Shown one piece after another: positions 42,538 through 50,637 of a stretch of 64,000 nucleotides of DNA. The notes beneath the pieces are model-generated. The model saw nothing but the letters and a program-made list of their open reading frames with translations, did not search any database and was not told the DNA's origin. Each line of letters starts with the position of its first letter. Positions within the stretch are counted from its first letter, which is position 1. The translations under genes were made by a program, and so were the position numbers. The stretch is from Streptomyces sp. NBC_01217 (GTDB lineage: Bacteria > Actinomycetota > Actinomycetes > Streptomycetales > Streptomycetaceae), in NCBI RefSeq assembly GCF_035994185.1, contig NZ_CP108538.1, positions 3,844,001-3,908,000 on the forward strand, given 5' to 3'.

Positions 42538-43872
42538 TCAGGGCGCGGGTACGGGGGCGGCCCTCGCCGGCGCGGATGCCGAAAGGGTACGGAGCCGTCG
42601 AGCACAGGCTCGTCGCTGTACGGCCGAGAGGCCCGCGACCAGCGCGCCCAGCACCAGCCAGCCCGCCGGTCCCGCCGCCATCACCACACCGGTCAGCAGC
42701 GGCGGCCCGGCGGACTTCTGGATGGACTGGGACATCCCGGCCACGCCCAGATACTCGGCGCGGGCGTCCGGGGGCGCGAGGAGGACCGCCAGCTCCCAGG
42801 AGCTCACCGACCGCATCAGTTCCGCCAGGGTGACCACCAGGGCCGCGGCGAGCAGGACGGCCGTGGCCACCCAGGTCCCGCCCCGGGTGGCCGCGGCCAG
42901 GAACCCGCAGCACGTGAACACCATGGCCCCGTACAGCAGCACCGCCCGGGTGGCCCGGTGCGGGCCCTCGGCCCGCGCCGACACACTGATCTGCAGCACC
43001 ACGACCATCACGGTGTTGATGATCAGGAATGCCGGGACGAGGGCGTGCGGCGCGGAGGTGCGGTTCACCAGCCACAGCGGCAGGCCGACGTTGAGGATCG
43101 AGTCGTCGAGGTTCATCGGGATGTCCAGCAGTACGAACGTGAGATAGCCGCGGTCCCGCCACGGGCCGGCCGGGCGGACCGGCGGCCGCTTCCCGTCCGC
43201 GGCCGTCGGCGCACCGGCCACCACGGTGCTCGTCTCCCGCGGCTCCTGCGTACGCCACACCAGCGCAGCGGCGACGACGAAGGACAGCGCGTTGCCCAGG
43301 ATCAGCGCCCGGTAGGCGGCGTCGGTCCCCACGGCCAGGCCGATGGCCGCGATCCCCGCGCCGAGGGCGTAGCCCGCGTTGGCCGCGCTGCGGGACAGCG
43401 CCTGATAGGCGGCGCGCCGCTCGCCGGCGGTCCGGGTGGCGAACAGCATCTCCAGCGTCTTCGCCGCCCTGTCCCCCAGATACGTGACGGCGACGACGGG
43501 CAGCAGCGCGTCGAAGCCGCCGCACACCAGCACCAGGGCGAGCGTCACCAGGCGGAGCAGATGGCAGCCGATCAGCAGCGGACGCACCGGGAAGCGGCCG
43601 GCCAGCCGCCCGGCCAGCGGTGAACCCGCGATGCCCGCGACCCCGGCCGCGCCCAGCAGCACACCGGTCTGCTGGGCGCTCAGCTGCGTCACGAAGGTGA
43701 GATACAGGACCGAGGACGCGGCCCACAGCCCCGATCCGGTGCGGTCCACGGCCAGGGCGAGCAGCATGATGCGCGCGTTGCGGCCGCCCGGTGGGTTGCG
43801 CAGTTGGGCCAGCAGCCCTCGTTTCCCCCGTCCGCCCTTCGCCGGCTCCCCGTTCCCCTTGCCGCGCCGCAT
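42538..43872 (-). CDS. MFS transporter, probable drug-type exporter
   Basis: About 12 transmembrane helices in 444 residues from ATG 43872 (GGGGGCG upstream). A start at 43890 is also possible but would have no binding site. The loop between helices 2 and 3 reads AGRLAGRFPVRPL, the MFS motif A region. The large palindrome at 43949-43979 and a half-site at 43891-43900 lie just upstream, so a regulator, probably of the MarR type, controls it. The exported compound is unknown. Confidence 0.82.
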   Translation of the reverse strand: MRRGKGNGEPAKGGRGKRGLLAQLRNPPGGRNARIMLLALAVDRTGSGLWAASSVLYLTFVTQLSAQQTGVLLGAAGVAGIAGSPLAGRLAGRFPVRPLLIGCHLLRLVTLALVLVCGGFDALLPVVAVTYLGDRAAKTLEMLFATRTAGERRAAYQALSRSAANAGYALGAGIAAIGLAVGTDAAYRALILGNALSFVVAAALVWRTQEPRETSTVVAGAPTAADGKRPPVRPAGPWRDRGYLTFVLLDIPMNLDDSILNVGLPLWLVNRTSAPHALVPAFLIINTVMVVVLQISVSARAEGPHRATRAVLLYGAMVFTCCGFLAAATRGGTWVATAVLLAAALVVTLAELMRSVSSWELAVLLAPPDARAEYLGVAGMSQSIQKSAGPPLLTGVVMAAGPAGWLVLGALVAGLSAVQRRACARRLRTLSASAPARAAPVPAP

Positions 43873-43948
43873 AGCACGCCCCCATGACATATCTCGACAC
43901 CAGGAGATCAATGGATCAAAGACCAGGGAGGACCTTGCCGGAGAAGTC

Positions 43949-43979
43949 ATCTCGATGTCAAGATACTTGATGTCGAGAT
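43949..43979. promoter_or_regulatory. palindromic operator upstream of the MFS gene
   Basis: ATCTCGA and TCGAGAT are the outer arms, and TCAAG and CTTGA the inner arms, of a 31-bp imperfect palindrome centred at 43964. A further ATCTCGACA half-site sits at 43891-43900. On the minus strand TTGACA within it could be a -35 box. Nested TCTTGA/ATCTCGA arms are typical of MarR-family operators in Streptomyces, but no such regulator is encoded nearby. Confidence 0.6.
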
Positions 43980-44067
43980 ACCGCCCGCCCGTCCCTGTGC
44001 GCTTCGCGGCCGGGGGCGTCACAGTGGAAGGAGGACACCGGGCGGGGCTGCCGGAGGAGGTATCCGG

Positions 44068-44712
44068 ATGGATGTGACCGGCGAAAACGACGACCGGCTC
44101 CGGAACTACCGCGGCAAACGGCACTTCGACGCGACCGCGGAGCCGTACGGGGACGGCGGGCGCACGGGCGCGGCGCCCTGCTTCGTCGTCCAGATCCACC
44201 AGGCGCGGCGCATGCACTTCGACTTCCGGCTGGAGGTCGGCGGCGTGCTGAAGTCATGGGCGGTCCCGCGCGGGCCGTCGGAGAACCCGCGCGAGCGACG
44301 GCTGGCGGTCCCCACGGAGGACCACCCGCTGGAGTACCGCACGTTCGAGGGAGTCATCGCGAAGGGCGAGTACGGCGGCGGCACGGTGATCGTCTGGGAC
44401 CAGGGCACGTATCGCCCGCTCAGCCACGACCGTTGGGGCGCGCCCGTGCCGTTCGAGCAGTCCCTGGAGAACGGGCACGCGACCTTCTGGCTCGACGGCA
44501 CCAAGCTGCACGGCGAGTTCGCCCTCACCCGCTTCAAGGGACGCGGCGAGGGCGACGCCCCAGGCGAGGAGATCTGGCTGCTGATCAAGGCCAAGAACGG
44601 GCGCGCCACCCATGACGGGCCGGAGACCCCGGATCCGTACCTGGCCCGTTCGGCCCGTACGGGGCGCACGCTGCAGCAGGTCGCCGCCGAGGAAGGGGGC
44701 AGGCCTTCGTGA
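44068..44712 (+). CDS. LigD-type 3'-phosphoesterase (DNA polymerase LigD phosphoesterase domain)
   Basis: The 214 residues form a stand-alone PE domain: FVVQIHQARRMHFDFRLEVG with the metal-binding His and Asp, AVPRGPS, EDHPLEYRTFEG and GEYGGGTVIVWD. The domain removes 3'-phosphates and ribonucleotides at DNA ends before ligation in bacterial end joining. GGAGGAGG 7 bp before ATG 44068 is ideal. Its stop overlaps the next gene by four bases (GTGA), indicating a joint function with the HhH endonuclease-like protein. Confidence 0.9.
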   Translation: MDVTGENDDRLRNYRGKRHFDATAEPYGDGGRTGAAPCFVVQIHQARRMHFDFRLEVGGVLKSWAVPRGPSENPRERRLAVPTEDHPLEYRTFEGVIAKGEYGGGTVIVWDQGTYRPLSHDRWGAPVPFEQSLENGHATFWLDGTKLHGEFALTRFKGRGEGDAPGEEIWLLIKAKNGRATHDGPETPDPYLARSARTGRTLQQVAAEEGGRPS

Positions 44713-45407
44713 CCGCGACCGTGACCGACCGCAGAACCGTGGAGGTCCTGCTCAGCCGCTACGGCACCACATATGCCGCAGAGGCCGGTATCAGGCTGCG
44801 GAACGCACCGCAGCCGCTCTACCAACTCCTCGTCCTCAGCGACCTGTTGAGCGCCCGCATCCGGGCATCCGTGGCGGTGGCGGCGGCACGCGCACTGTTC
44901 GCCCACGGACTGCGGTCCCCCGACCGGATGATCGGGGCGACCTGGCAGCAGCGCGTCGACGCCCTGGGCGAGGGCGGCTACCGGCGCTACGACGAACGGA
45001 CCGCCACCCAGCTCGGCGACGGGGCGGAGCTCCTGCTCTTCGAGTACGGCGGCGACCTGCGGCGACTGCGCGGGGAGGCCGACGGCGACCTCGACATCCT
45101 GCGGTCCGGTCTGCGCAGGACCCCGGGCGTGGGACCGGCCGGTGCGGACATCTTCGTACGCGAAGTGCAGGCCGTATGGCCGGAGACGGCACCGTTCCTG
45201 GACGGAAAGGCACTCCAGGGCGCCGAGAACCTGGGGCTGCCCGCCTCCCCGGCAAAGCTCGTACGCCTGGCGGAACAAGCAGAGCAGGCGGAGCCCGCCG
45301 GGGAGTCCGGACATCTTGCCGACCACGGCCCGGCGACACTCGCGGCGGCCCTGGTGCGCGCCGCGCTGGACAAGCACGTCGTGGACGACGTCGAGGCGCA
45401 GGCCTGA
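44709..45407 (+). CDS. helix-hairpin-helix endonuclease III-like protein
   Basis: The 232-residue helical protein has a HhH element LRRTPGVGPAGADIFVREVQ at about 137-156, as in the HhH-GPD superfamily (EndoIII, AlkA). The catalytic Lys of EndoIII is not evident, and no 4Fe-4S Cys cluster is present, so catalysis cannot be assumed. It starts with GTG inside the stop of the phosphoesterase gene. Coupling to a DNA-end-processing enzyme suggests a shared repair task. It converges with the acylase fusion gene. Confidence 0.75.
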   Translation: MTATVTDRRTVEVLLSRYGTTYAAEAGIRLRNAPQPLYQLLVLSDLLSARIRASVAVAAARALFAHGLRSPDRMIGATWQQRVDALGEGGYRRYDERTATQLGDGAELLLFEYGGDLRRLRGEADGDLDILRSGLRRTPGVGPAGADIFVREVQAVWPETAPFLDGKALQGAENLGLPASPAKLVRLAEQAEQAEPAGESGHLADHGPATLAAALVRAALDKHVVDDVEAQA

Positions 45408-45444
45408 GAGGACCCGGCGCCCCGCCTCCCGGGCCCCGGCCCCC

Positions 45445-48150
45445 CTACGCCCCCACCACAGTCGCCCGGCTCAGGAACGCCAGGCGGGCCCGCTTCTCCG
45501 GCTTGTCGATCTCCGGGCCGAGTTCGAAGCCTGCCCGGACCATCCGCGCGACGGCCTTCTCGTTGCGGACGTCCGGTTCCACGACGACCCGCAGGTGCGC
45601 CGGGTCGCTGAAGACGTAGGTGATGAGCACCGAGAGCAGGGCGCCGGTGTAGCCGTGTTCGGCGGTGTCGCCGGGGCCGATCAGGAGGTGGACGCCGAAG
45701 TCGCCGGGCTGGACGTCGTAGCAGTCCGCGATCGGGTCGGCGGCCGGTTCGTACGTCTGGAAGAGGGCGACCGGAACGCCCTCGCGCACGGCCAGATAGG
45801 CGTGGTGCGTGGTGAGCGAGTCCAGGAACTCATAGGTCTCCAGGACCTCTTCGCGGCTCGCGCCGCCCATGCCCCAGAAGCGGGCGCGCTCCTCGGTGAC
45901 CCAGCCGTGGATCACGTCGAGGTCCGCGGCGGGGTCCACGGGCACGAGGCGGACGGTCCCGAATCCGGGGATCTCCTGCTCGTGGACGGGGGTGCGCACC
46001 GCGCTCACGGCGGGGTCGGCGGCCATCTCGGGTCTCTCTTCCGTTCGGTGCAGTTTGTTCCAGTCCATGACCACGGGCGCGAGCCCGCCCTCTGCCCACA
46101 GCGGCAGCTGGTCACGGTGATGGGCCTCGCCGCGGACCCCGGACGCCCCGAACGGGACCACCCACAGGCTGTCCTCACGGCGGGCCAGGTCCCAGACGTA
46201 GCGGGCGGCGGGACCGCGGGCGAACCGGTCGGTGATGCCGGGGACGCTGGAGGTGGACAGCACGCAGTCGTGGTCACCTGCGAGGCCCGGCCAGTCGGCG
46301 TCCGGGTCCTCGCCGGGCAGCGCCTGCCAGGGCGCCAGCCGGTGCACCTCGCGCCAGGGCCGCGGCGGGGCGTCGTCCTGCGGATACCGGGCCGCCACCG
46401 CCTCCGCCGCCGCGGCGACGGCCGCCATCCGGTCGGCGTGCGGCAGCGGCCCGTGCGTCAGCAGGGTCTCCAGGGCGTACGCGATCCTCGGCAGCGCGGC
46501 CAGCCAGGGGCGGAACATCGCCGGGTACGCGGGCGAGGCGGCCGGGTCGGCGGAGCCGGTGAGGGCGGCCAGGGCGGGGTGGGCGGCCAGCCGGTGGACG
46601 ACATCGGCGCGCACGGCCGCGTAGAGCGTGGCGTCCGTGCTGTCGGCCTCCATGTGCCGGTCCCAGCGCAGGAGCCGGTCCCGCAGACGGGTGGCCCCGG
46701 GGCCGAGACCGGTCGCCGCGGCCAGCAGCTCCAGCAGCGGGCCGGCGGAGGCGAGGCGGGTGTCGGTGTGGATGTCCGCCATGCCCTTGGCGGACCACTG
46801 ATCGCTCCGGCCGAGCAGCTCCCGTATCCGCTCCTCCCGGTGCGGGGGCGCGAACTCGACGCCGAGCGGGGAGGCGAGGCCACGCGCGTTGGCCATCACG
46901 GCCGCACCGTCCTCGACCCCGGCGCGGGGCATCGGCGCATGGCGGCCGCGCCAGGCGTACGCGGGATCGTGGGCCGGTACGACGCGCAGCCGGTTCTCGC
47001 GCGGGCGCAGCGGGACGTGCCCGGCGACCCGGTGCAGGGTGGCGCCCGCGGTGTCGGCGGCGAGGACGACGTTGACCGGCTCGGCCCAGTGGTCCAGGGC
47101 GGTGTCGAGATCGGCGACGGTACGGGCCCGCAGCAGGGCGGGCAGCACCTCGAAGCCCAACTCATGGGTGACGCGGGGCGGGTAACGAAGACTGATGCCA
47201 CCCGCGTCACCGCCAGCGCCGCCGTCCCCGTCCGGGCCGCCGATGATCACCGGGCCGCGCTCGGTCTCGATGATCTCGACCGTGACCGGGCCGGCGCCCG
47301 CCACCTCGATCGTCTCGGTGTGGACGGCGGCAGGCTCCCAGCCCTCGGGGCCGAACGCCTCGACCCCGCCCGTCGCCGTGCGCCGCAACCGCTCCCGGTA
47401 CAGGTCCTGGTAGTCGGCCATCGCGTTGGTGATCGCCCAGGCGACGCCGCCCGTGTGCCCGAAGTGGGCGATGCCGGGTACGCCGGGAACCGCGAGGCCC
47501 ACCACGTCGAACTCGGGGCAGGCTAGCCGGATCTGCTGGTAGACGCCCGGGTCCTCGACGAAGCGGTGCGGGTCGCCCGCGATGACCGCCGCCCCGGTGG
47601 CGGTGCGGTCCCCGGTCAGCAGCCAGCCGTTGGAGCCGGAGGTGCCGGGGCCGTCGGTGGCGAAGAGCTCCGTCGCGCCGTCGCCGAGCCGGCGGGCGAC
47701 CTCCTCGCGCCAGAGCTTGGCGGGGAAGCCCGCGAACAGGATGTGGGTGGAGAGCCAGACGCCCAGCGGGGTCCAGGGCTCCCACCGTCCGGGGGCGAGC
47801 CCGGCGGCCGCGAACTCCGGTGCGGGGCGGGCCCCTTCGGCCAGGCCCTCGTTGACGCCGTCGACGTACGAGACGACCCATGCGGCGGCCTCCGGAGCGA
47901 CGCGCTCCAGACGGTCGAAGCAGCGCTGCGCGGTGTCGGCGAGCCGGGCCTGCCGGGCGAACCGGTCCCAGTCGACGGCGTCGGCGCCGAGGAACGCGGC
48001 CGTGCTGCCCTGCACCCGGTGCCGTTCGACCTCGATCTGCCAGGCGCGGTCCCGGGCGGCGTTACGGCCCTGGGCGCGGGCGAGTTCGAGGGCACTGCCC
48101 GCCCGGAGGTGGGGTATGCCCCAGCCGTCCCGGTAGATGGTTCCACGCAT
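45445..48150 (-). CDS. penicillin acylase fused to a siderophore-type acyltransferase, iron-regulated
   Basis: Residues 1 to about 700 are an Ntn-hydrolase of the penicillin acylase family: the alpha-part start TIYRDGWGIPHLRA, and the autocleavage site with nucleophile Ser173 in GTSGSNGWLL. Residues about 720-901 form a GNAT domain of the IucB/RhbD/AlcB kind (FWGMGGASREEV, GDFGVHLLIGPGD, VVVEPDVRNEKAV), which acylates hydroxylated amines in siderophore synthesis. There is no signal peptide, so it is probably cytoplasmic. A perfect iron box lies 61 bp upstream. Separate penicillin-amidase and acyltransferase genes (DesG, DesH) have been proposed for aryl-desferrioxamines; this could be a fused form. 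Confidence 0.88.
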   Translation of the reverse strand: MRGTIYRDGWGIPHLRAGSALELARAQGRNAARDRAWQIEVERHRVQGSTAAFLGADAVDWDRFARQARLADTAQRCFDRLERVAPEAAAWVVSYVDGVNEGLAEGARPAPEFAAAGLAPGRWEPWTPLGVWLSTHILFAGFPAKLWREEVARRLGDGATELFATDGPGTSGSNGWLLTGDRTATGAAVIAGDPHRFVEDPGVYQQIRLACPEFDVVGLAVPGVPGIAHFGHTGGVAWAITNAMADYQDLYRERLRRTATGGVEAFGPEGWEPAAVHTETIEVAGAGPVTVEIIETERGPVIIGGPDGDGGAGGDAGGISLRYPPRVTHELGFEVLPALLRARTVADLDTALDHWAEPVNVVLAADTAGATLHRVAGHVPLRPRENRLRVVPAHDPAYAWRGRHAPMPRAGVEDGAAVMANARGLASPLGVEFAPPHREERIRELLGRSDQWSAKGMADIHTDTRLASAGPLLELLAAATGLGPGATRLRDRLLRWDRHMEADSTDATLYAAVRADVVHRLAAHPALAALTGSADPAASPAYPAMFRPWLAALPRIAYALETLLTHGPLPHADRMAAVAAAAEAVAARYPQDDAPPRPWREVHRLAPWQALPGEDPDADWPGLAGDHDCVLSTSSVPGITDRFARGPAARYVWDLARREDSLWVVPFGASGVRGEAHHRDQLPLWAEGGLAPVVMDWNKLHRTEERPEMAADPAVSAVRTPVHEQEIPGFGTVRLVPVDPAADLDVIHGWVTEERARFWGMGGASREEVLETYEFLDSLTTHHAYLAVREGVPVALFQTYEPAADPIADCYDVQPGDFGVHLLIGPGDTAEHGYTGALLSVLITYVFSDPAHLRVVVEPDVRNEKAVARMVRAGFELGPEIDKPEKRARLAFLSRATVVGA

Positions 48151-48210
48151 GCCGTATTCCGCCCCTTGCCAGTCCGTGCCGGTCCGTTCGACTTCCCAAG
48201 CCCCCAGAAT

Positions 48211-48229
48211 TTAGGTTAGCCTAACCTAA
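48211..48229. promoter_or_regulatory. iron box (DmdR/IdeR operator)
   Basis: TTAGGTTAGCCTAACCTAA is a perfect 19-bp palindrome centred on 48220 and matches the iron box bound by DmdR1/IdeR with Fe2+. It lies 61 bp before the acylase fusion start on the minus strand, so that gene should be repressed by iron. Confidence 0.95.
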
Positions 48230-48258
48230 AGTAATCTTTCGGACGGGGAGGGACAGCT

Positions 48259-48828
48259 GTGGGCCACGGCTGGGAGGGCGTTGTCCTCAAGGACCCCGAG
48301 GTGGTCGAACCGGCCGACTTCATCGGGGTCGACCGGGGCATCGTCAACCTCGCCACCACCAGTGACGCCACCAACTACCAAGGCCGCCGCCTCAACCGCT
48401 GCCGAAGGTGGCACGCCCGCAAGCGGGCTCAGCTCCAGGCGGTGGGCACCCGTTCTGCGAAACGCCGTCTCGCCCGCCGCGCGGGGAAGGAAACAGCGTT
48501 TTGCCACGCATGTGAACCACAGGATCTCCAAAGAGATCGTGTCCGTCGCGAAACGCACCGGTCGAGGGATCGCCGTCGAAGCACTCGACGGCATCCGGGA
48601 CCGGGTACGGCTTCGACGCGACCAGCAGGGCACGCTCTCCTCCTGGCCGTTCCACAGCTCGGACAGCACCTGAGGTACAAAGCCCGTCGGGCCGGGGTGC
48701 CGTTCCTGGAGGTCGATCCGGCCTACACCTCGCAGCGCTGCCCGCGCTGCGGACACACCGAGCGGGCCAACCGGCCCACCCGTGACCGTCCCGTCGTAGG
48801 GGGTAGTCGGGAGCGCGACAAGGTGTGA
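48259..48828 (+). pseudogene. broken tnpB (IS200/IS605 OrfB) remnant
   Basis: Parts of a TnpB are recognisable but split between frames. FIGVDRGIVNLATTSD (first RuvC Asp) is in one frame, NHRISKEIVSVAKRTGRG and AVEALDGIRDR (Glu motif) in the next. The first frame then returns with RYKARRAGVPFLEVDPAYTS and CPRCGHTE (half of the zinc finger). The N-terminal half and the last catalytic Asp are missing. At least two frameshifts make it inactive. It differs in sequence from the intact tnpB at 23347. Confidence 0.8.
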
Positions 48829-49173
48829 ACTGAACCGAGTGCACAGGCTCGGCCGTTCACGGCCGAGAAGTTGACGTTCACCGTGACCGGGGCCTTCCAC
48901 CGGGTGCACCTCACCGACGGCGGGCTGCTCGCCGCGACCTGCGGCACGCACCCGACAATGTGGGGCAGGATCTGGTTCGAGCAGGGCGGCATACCGCACC
49001 AGCGCGCACCGCGCGAGCAACCTTGCCCGGGTCGAGGTCCCCCGGAGCACACTGCGCCGGGATCCGACAGCCCTGACCAGGGCAGGGGTCGCCCCTCCGG
49101 TGTCCACCTCATCCCGATGGGCGAGAGAGCCGTCTCCGCATCCGGAGCCGACGGCCGTCTGGGGCGCCCCGCT
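48829..49173. other. 345-bp stretch with no supportable gene
   Basis: This follows the tnpB remnant and precedes the stop of the leftward aldehyde dehydrogenase. CTCGGCCGTTCACGGCCGAG (48848-48867) is a perfect stem-loop that may belong to the old element's right end. Frames on both strands are Cys/Arg-rich and unlike real genes. Confidence 0.35.
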
Positions 49174-50637
49174 TCAGCCCGGCCAGACGATCGCCTGGAC
49201 TTCGCTGTACGCGTGCAGGGCGTAGGAGCCGACGTCGCGCCCGACCCCGCTCTTCTTGAACCCGCCGAACGGGGCCTCCATGTTCCGCCCGGTGGTGTTC
49301 ACGCCGACCCCTCCGGCGCGCAGTCGCCGGGCCACCCGGAAGGCTCGTGCCACATCCGAGGACCAGACGTAGTCGATCAGTCCGTAGTCGCTGTCGTTGG
49401 CGAGTGCGATGCCCTCCTCCTCGTCGTCGAAGACGACGACCACGACGACCGGGCCGAAGATCTCCTCGCGGACGACGCGCATGTCGTTGGTGCAGTCGGC
49501 GAGGAGGGCGGGGGCGACATAGAAGCCCCGGTCGAGGCCGACCGGGCGTTCGCCGCCCGTGACGATCCTCGCGCCCTCCTTCCGGCCGAGTTCGATGTAC
49601 GACTCGACGCGGTCGCGGTGGGCGGCGGAGATGACCGGGCCGACGACGGTGGACCGGTCCGTCGGGTCGCCCACCTTCAGACGGCCCGCGTACGCGGTGA
49701 GCCTCTCGATCAGGGCGTCGTGGGCCGCGCGCTGGACGAGGACGCGGGTCGGAGCCGTACAGATCTGTCCGCTGTAGAAGGAGAACGTGGTGCCGATGCC
49801 CGCCGCCGTGGAGTCCAGGTCCGCGTCGTCGAGGACGACGGCGGCCCCCTTCCCGCCCAGCTCCATCAGTTGCCGTTTCATCCCCCGCCCGCACACCTCG
49901 GCGATGCGCTGCCCCACTGCCGTGGAGCCGGTGAAGCTGACCATGTCGACGTCCGGTGAGTCGACGGCGGCCTCGCCCGCCCCGGGGCCCGATCCGGTGA
50001 CGACGTTGACGACGCCCGCCGGAACGCCCGCCTCTTCGAGCGCCTCGGCCATCCGGTAGACGGAGAGCGGGTCCTGCGGTGCGGGCTTCACGACGACCGT
50101 GTTGCCCATGGCGAGCGCGGGGGCGACCTTGCCGGCCGGGTTGGCCCAGGGGTTGTTGTACGAGGTGATGCAGGTGACGACACCGACCGGCTGGCGTACG
50201 GCGAGCGCCCCGAAGACACCGGCCCGGCCCATCGGCCCGGCCTCGTTGATCTGTGGCGCGATGGCCTCCTCGACCGGTTCCAGGGCGCCCCTGGCGTACC
50301 GGCGGAAGCGGGCGGCGCCGACGGCGACCTGCATACCCCTGGCCGTTGCCGTGGTGGCGCCGCTCTCCGCCCCGGCGAGTGCGGCGTTGGCGGTGAGGTC
50401 GCGCTGCATGAGGTCGGCGGCGCGGTCGAGGATCGCGGCGCGCTCCTCGGGGCGGGTACGGGCCCAGGCGGCGAAGGCCTCGCGGGCCGCGGCCGCTGCC
50501 GCGTACACCTGCTCGCGGCTCGCCTCGGGGGCGAGGCCGACGACCTCCTCGGTGGCGGGGTTGACGACCTCGTAGTGCCCGTGGTCGGGTTCGGTCCACC
50601 GTCCGCCGATGAAGAGCCGCCCGCTGCGGTCGCTCAT
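49174..50637 (-). CDS. aldehyde dehydrogenase
   Basis: The 487-residue enzyme has SYNNPWANPAGKVAPALAMG, the general-base Glu in MELGGKGAAV and the catalytic Cys in YSGQICTAPTR. The N-terminus is SDRSGRLFIGGRW. ATG 50637 overlaps the stop of the amidohydrolase gene (ATGA), so the two are translated together. A benzaldehyde- or long-chain-type substrate is possible, but context says only that it works with the amidohydrolase in a catabolic route. Confidence 0.88.
   Translation of the reverse strand: MSDRSGRLFIGGRWTEPDHGHYEVVNPATEEVVGLAPEASREQVYAAAAAAREAFAAWARTRPEERAAILDRAADLMQRDLTANAALAGAESGATTATARGMQVAVGAARFRRYARGALEPVEEAIAPQINEAGPMGRAGVFGALAVRQPVGVVTCITSYNNPWANPAGKVAPALAMGNTVVVKPAPQDPLSVYRMAEALEEAGVPAGVVNVVTGSGPGAGEAAVDSPDVDMVSFTGSTAVGQRIAEVCGRGMKRQLMELGGKGAAVVLDDADLDSTAAGIGTTFSFYSGQICTAPTRVLVQRAAHDALIERLTAYAGRLKVGDPTDRSTVVGPVISAAHRDRVESYIELGRKEGARIVTGGERPVGLDRGFYVAPALLADCTNDMRVVREEIFGPVVVVVVFDDEEEGIALANDSDYGLIDYVWSSDVARAFRVARRLRAGGVGVNTTGRNMEAPFGGFKKSGVGRDVGSYALHAYSEVQAIVWPG

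Noticed and set aside
48851..48870. Stem-loop CTCGGCCG-TTCA-CGGCCGAG considered as a terminator
   Set aside because: It follows a dead transposase gene, is not placed after any intact plus-strand gene, and more likely belongs to the old element's right end.
48723..49112. Minus-strand frame downstream of the tnpB remnant
   Set aside because: It has no binding site, its composition is Cys/Arg/Pro-rich, and it covers the probable non-coding right end of an old insertion element.
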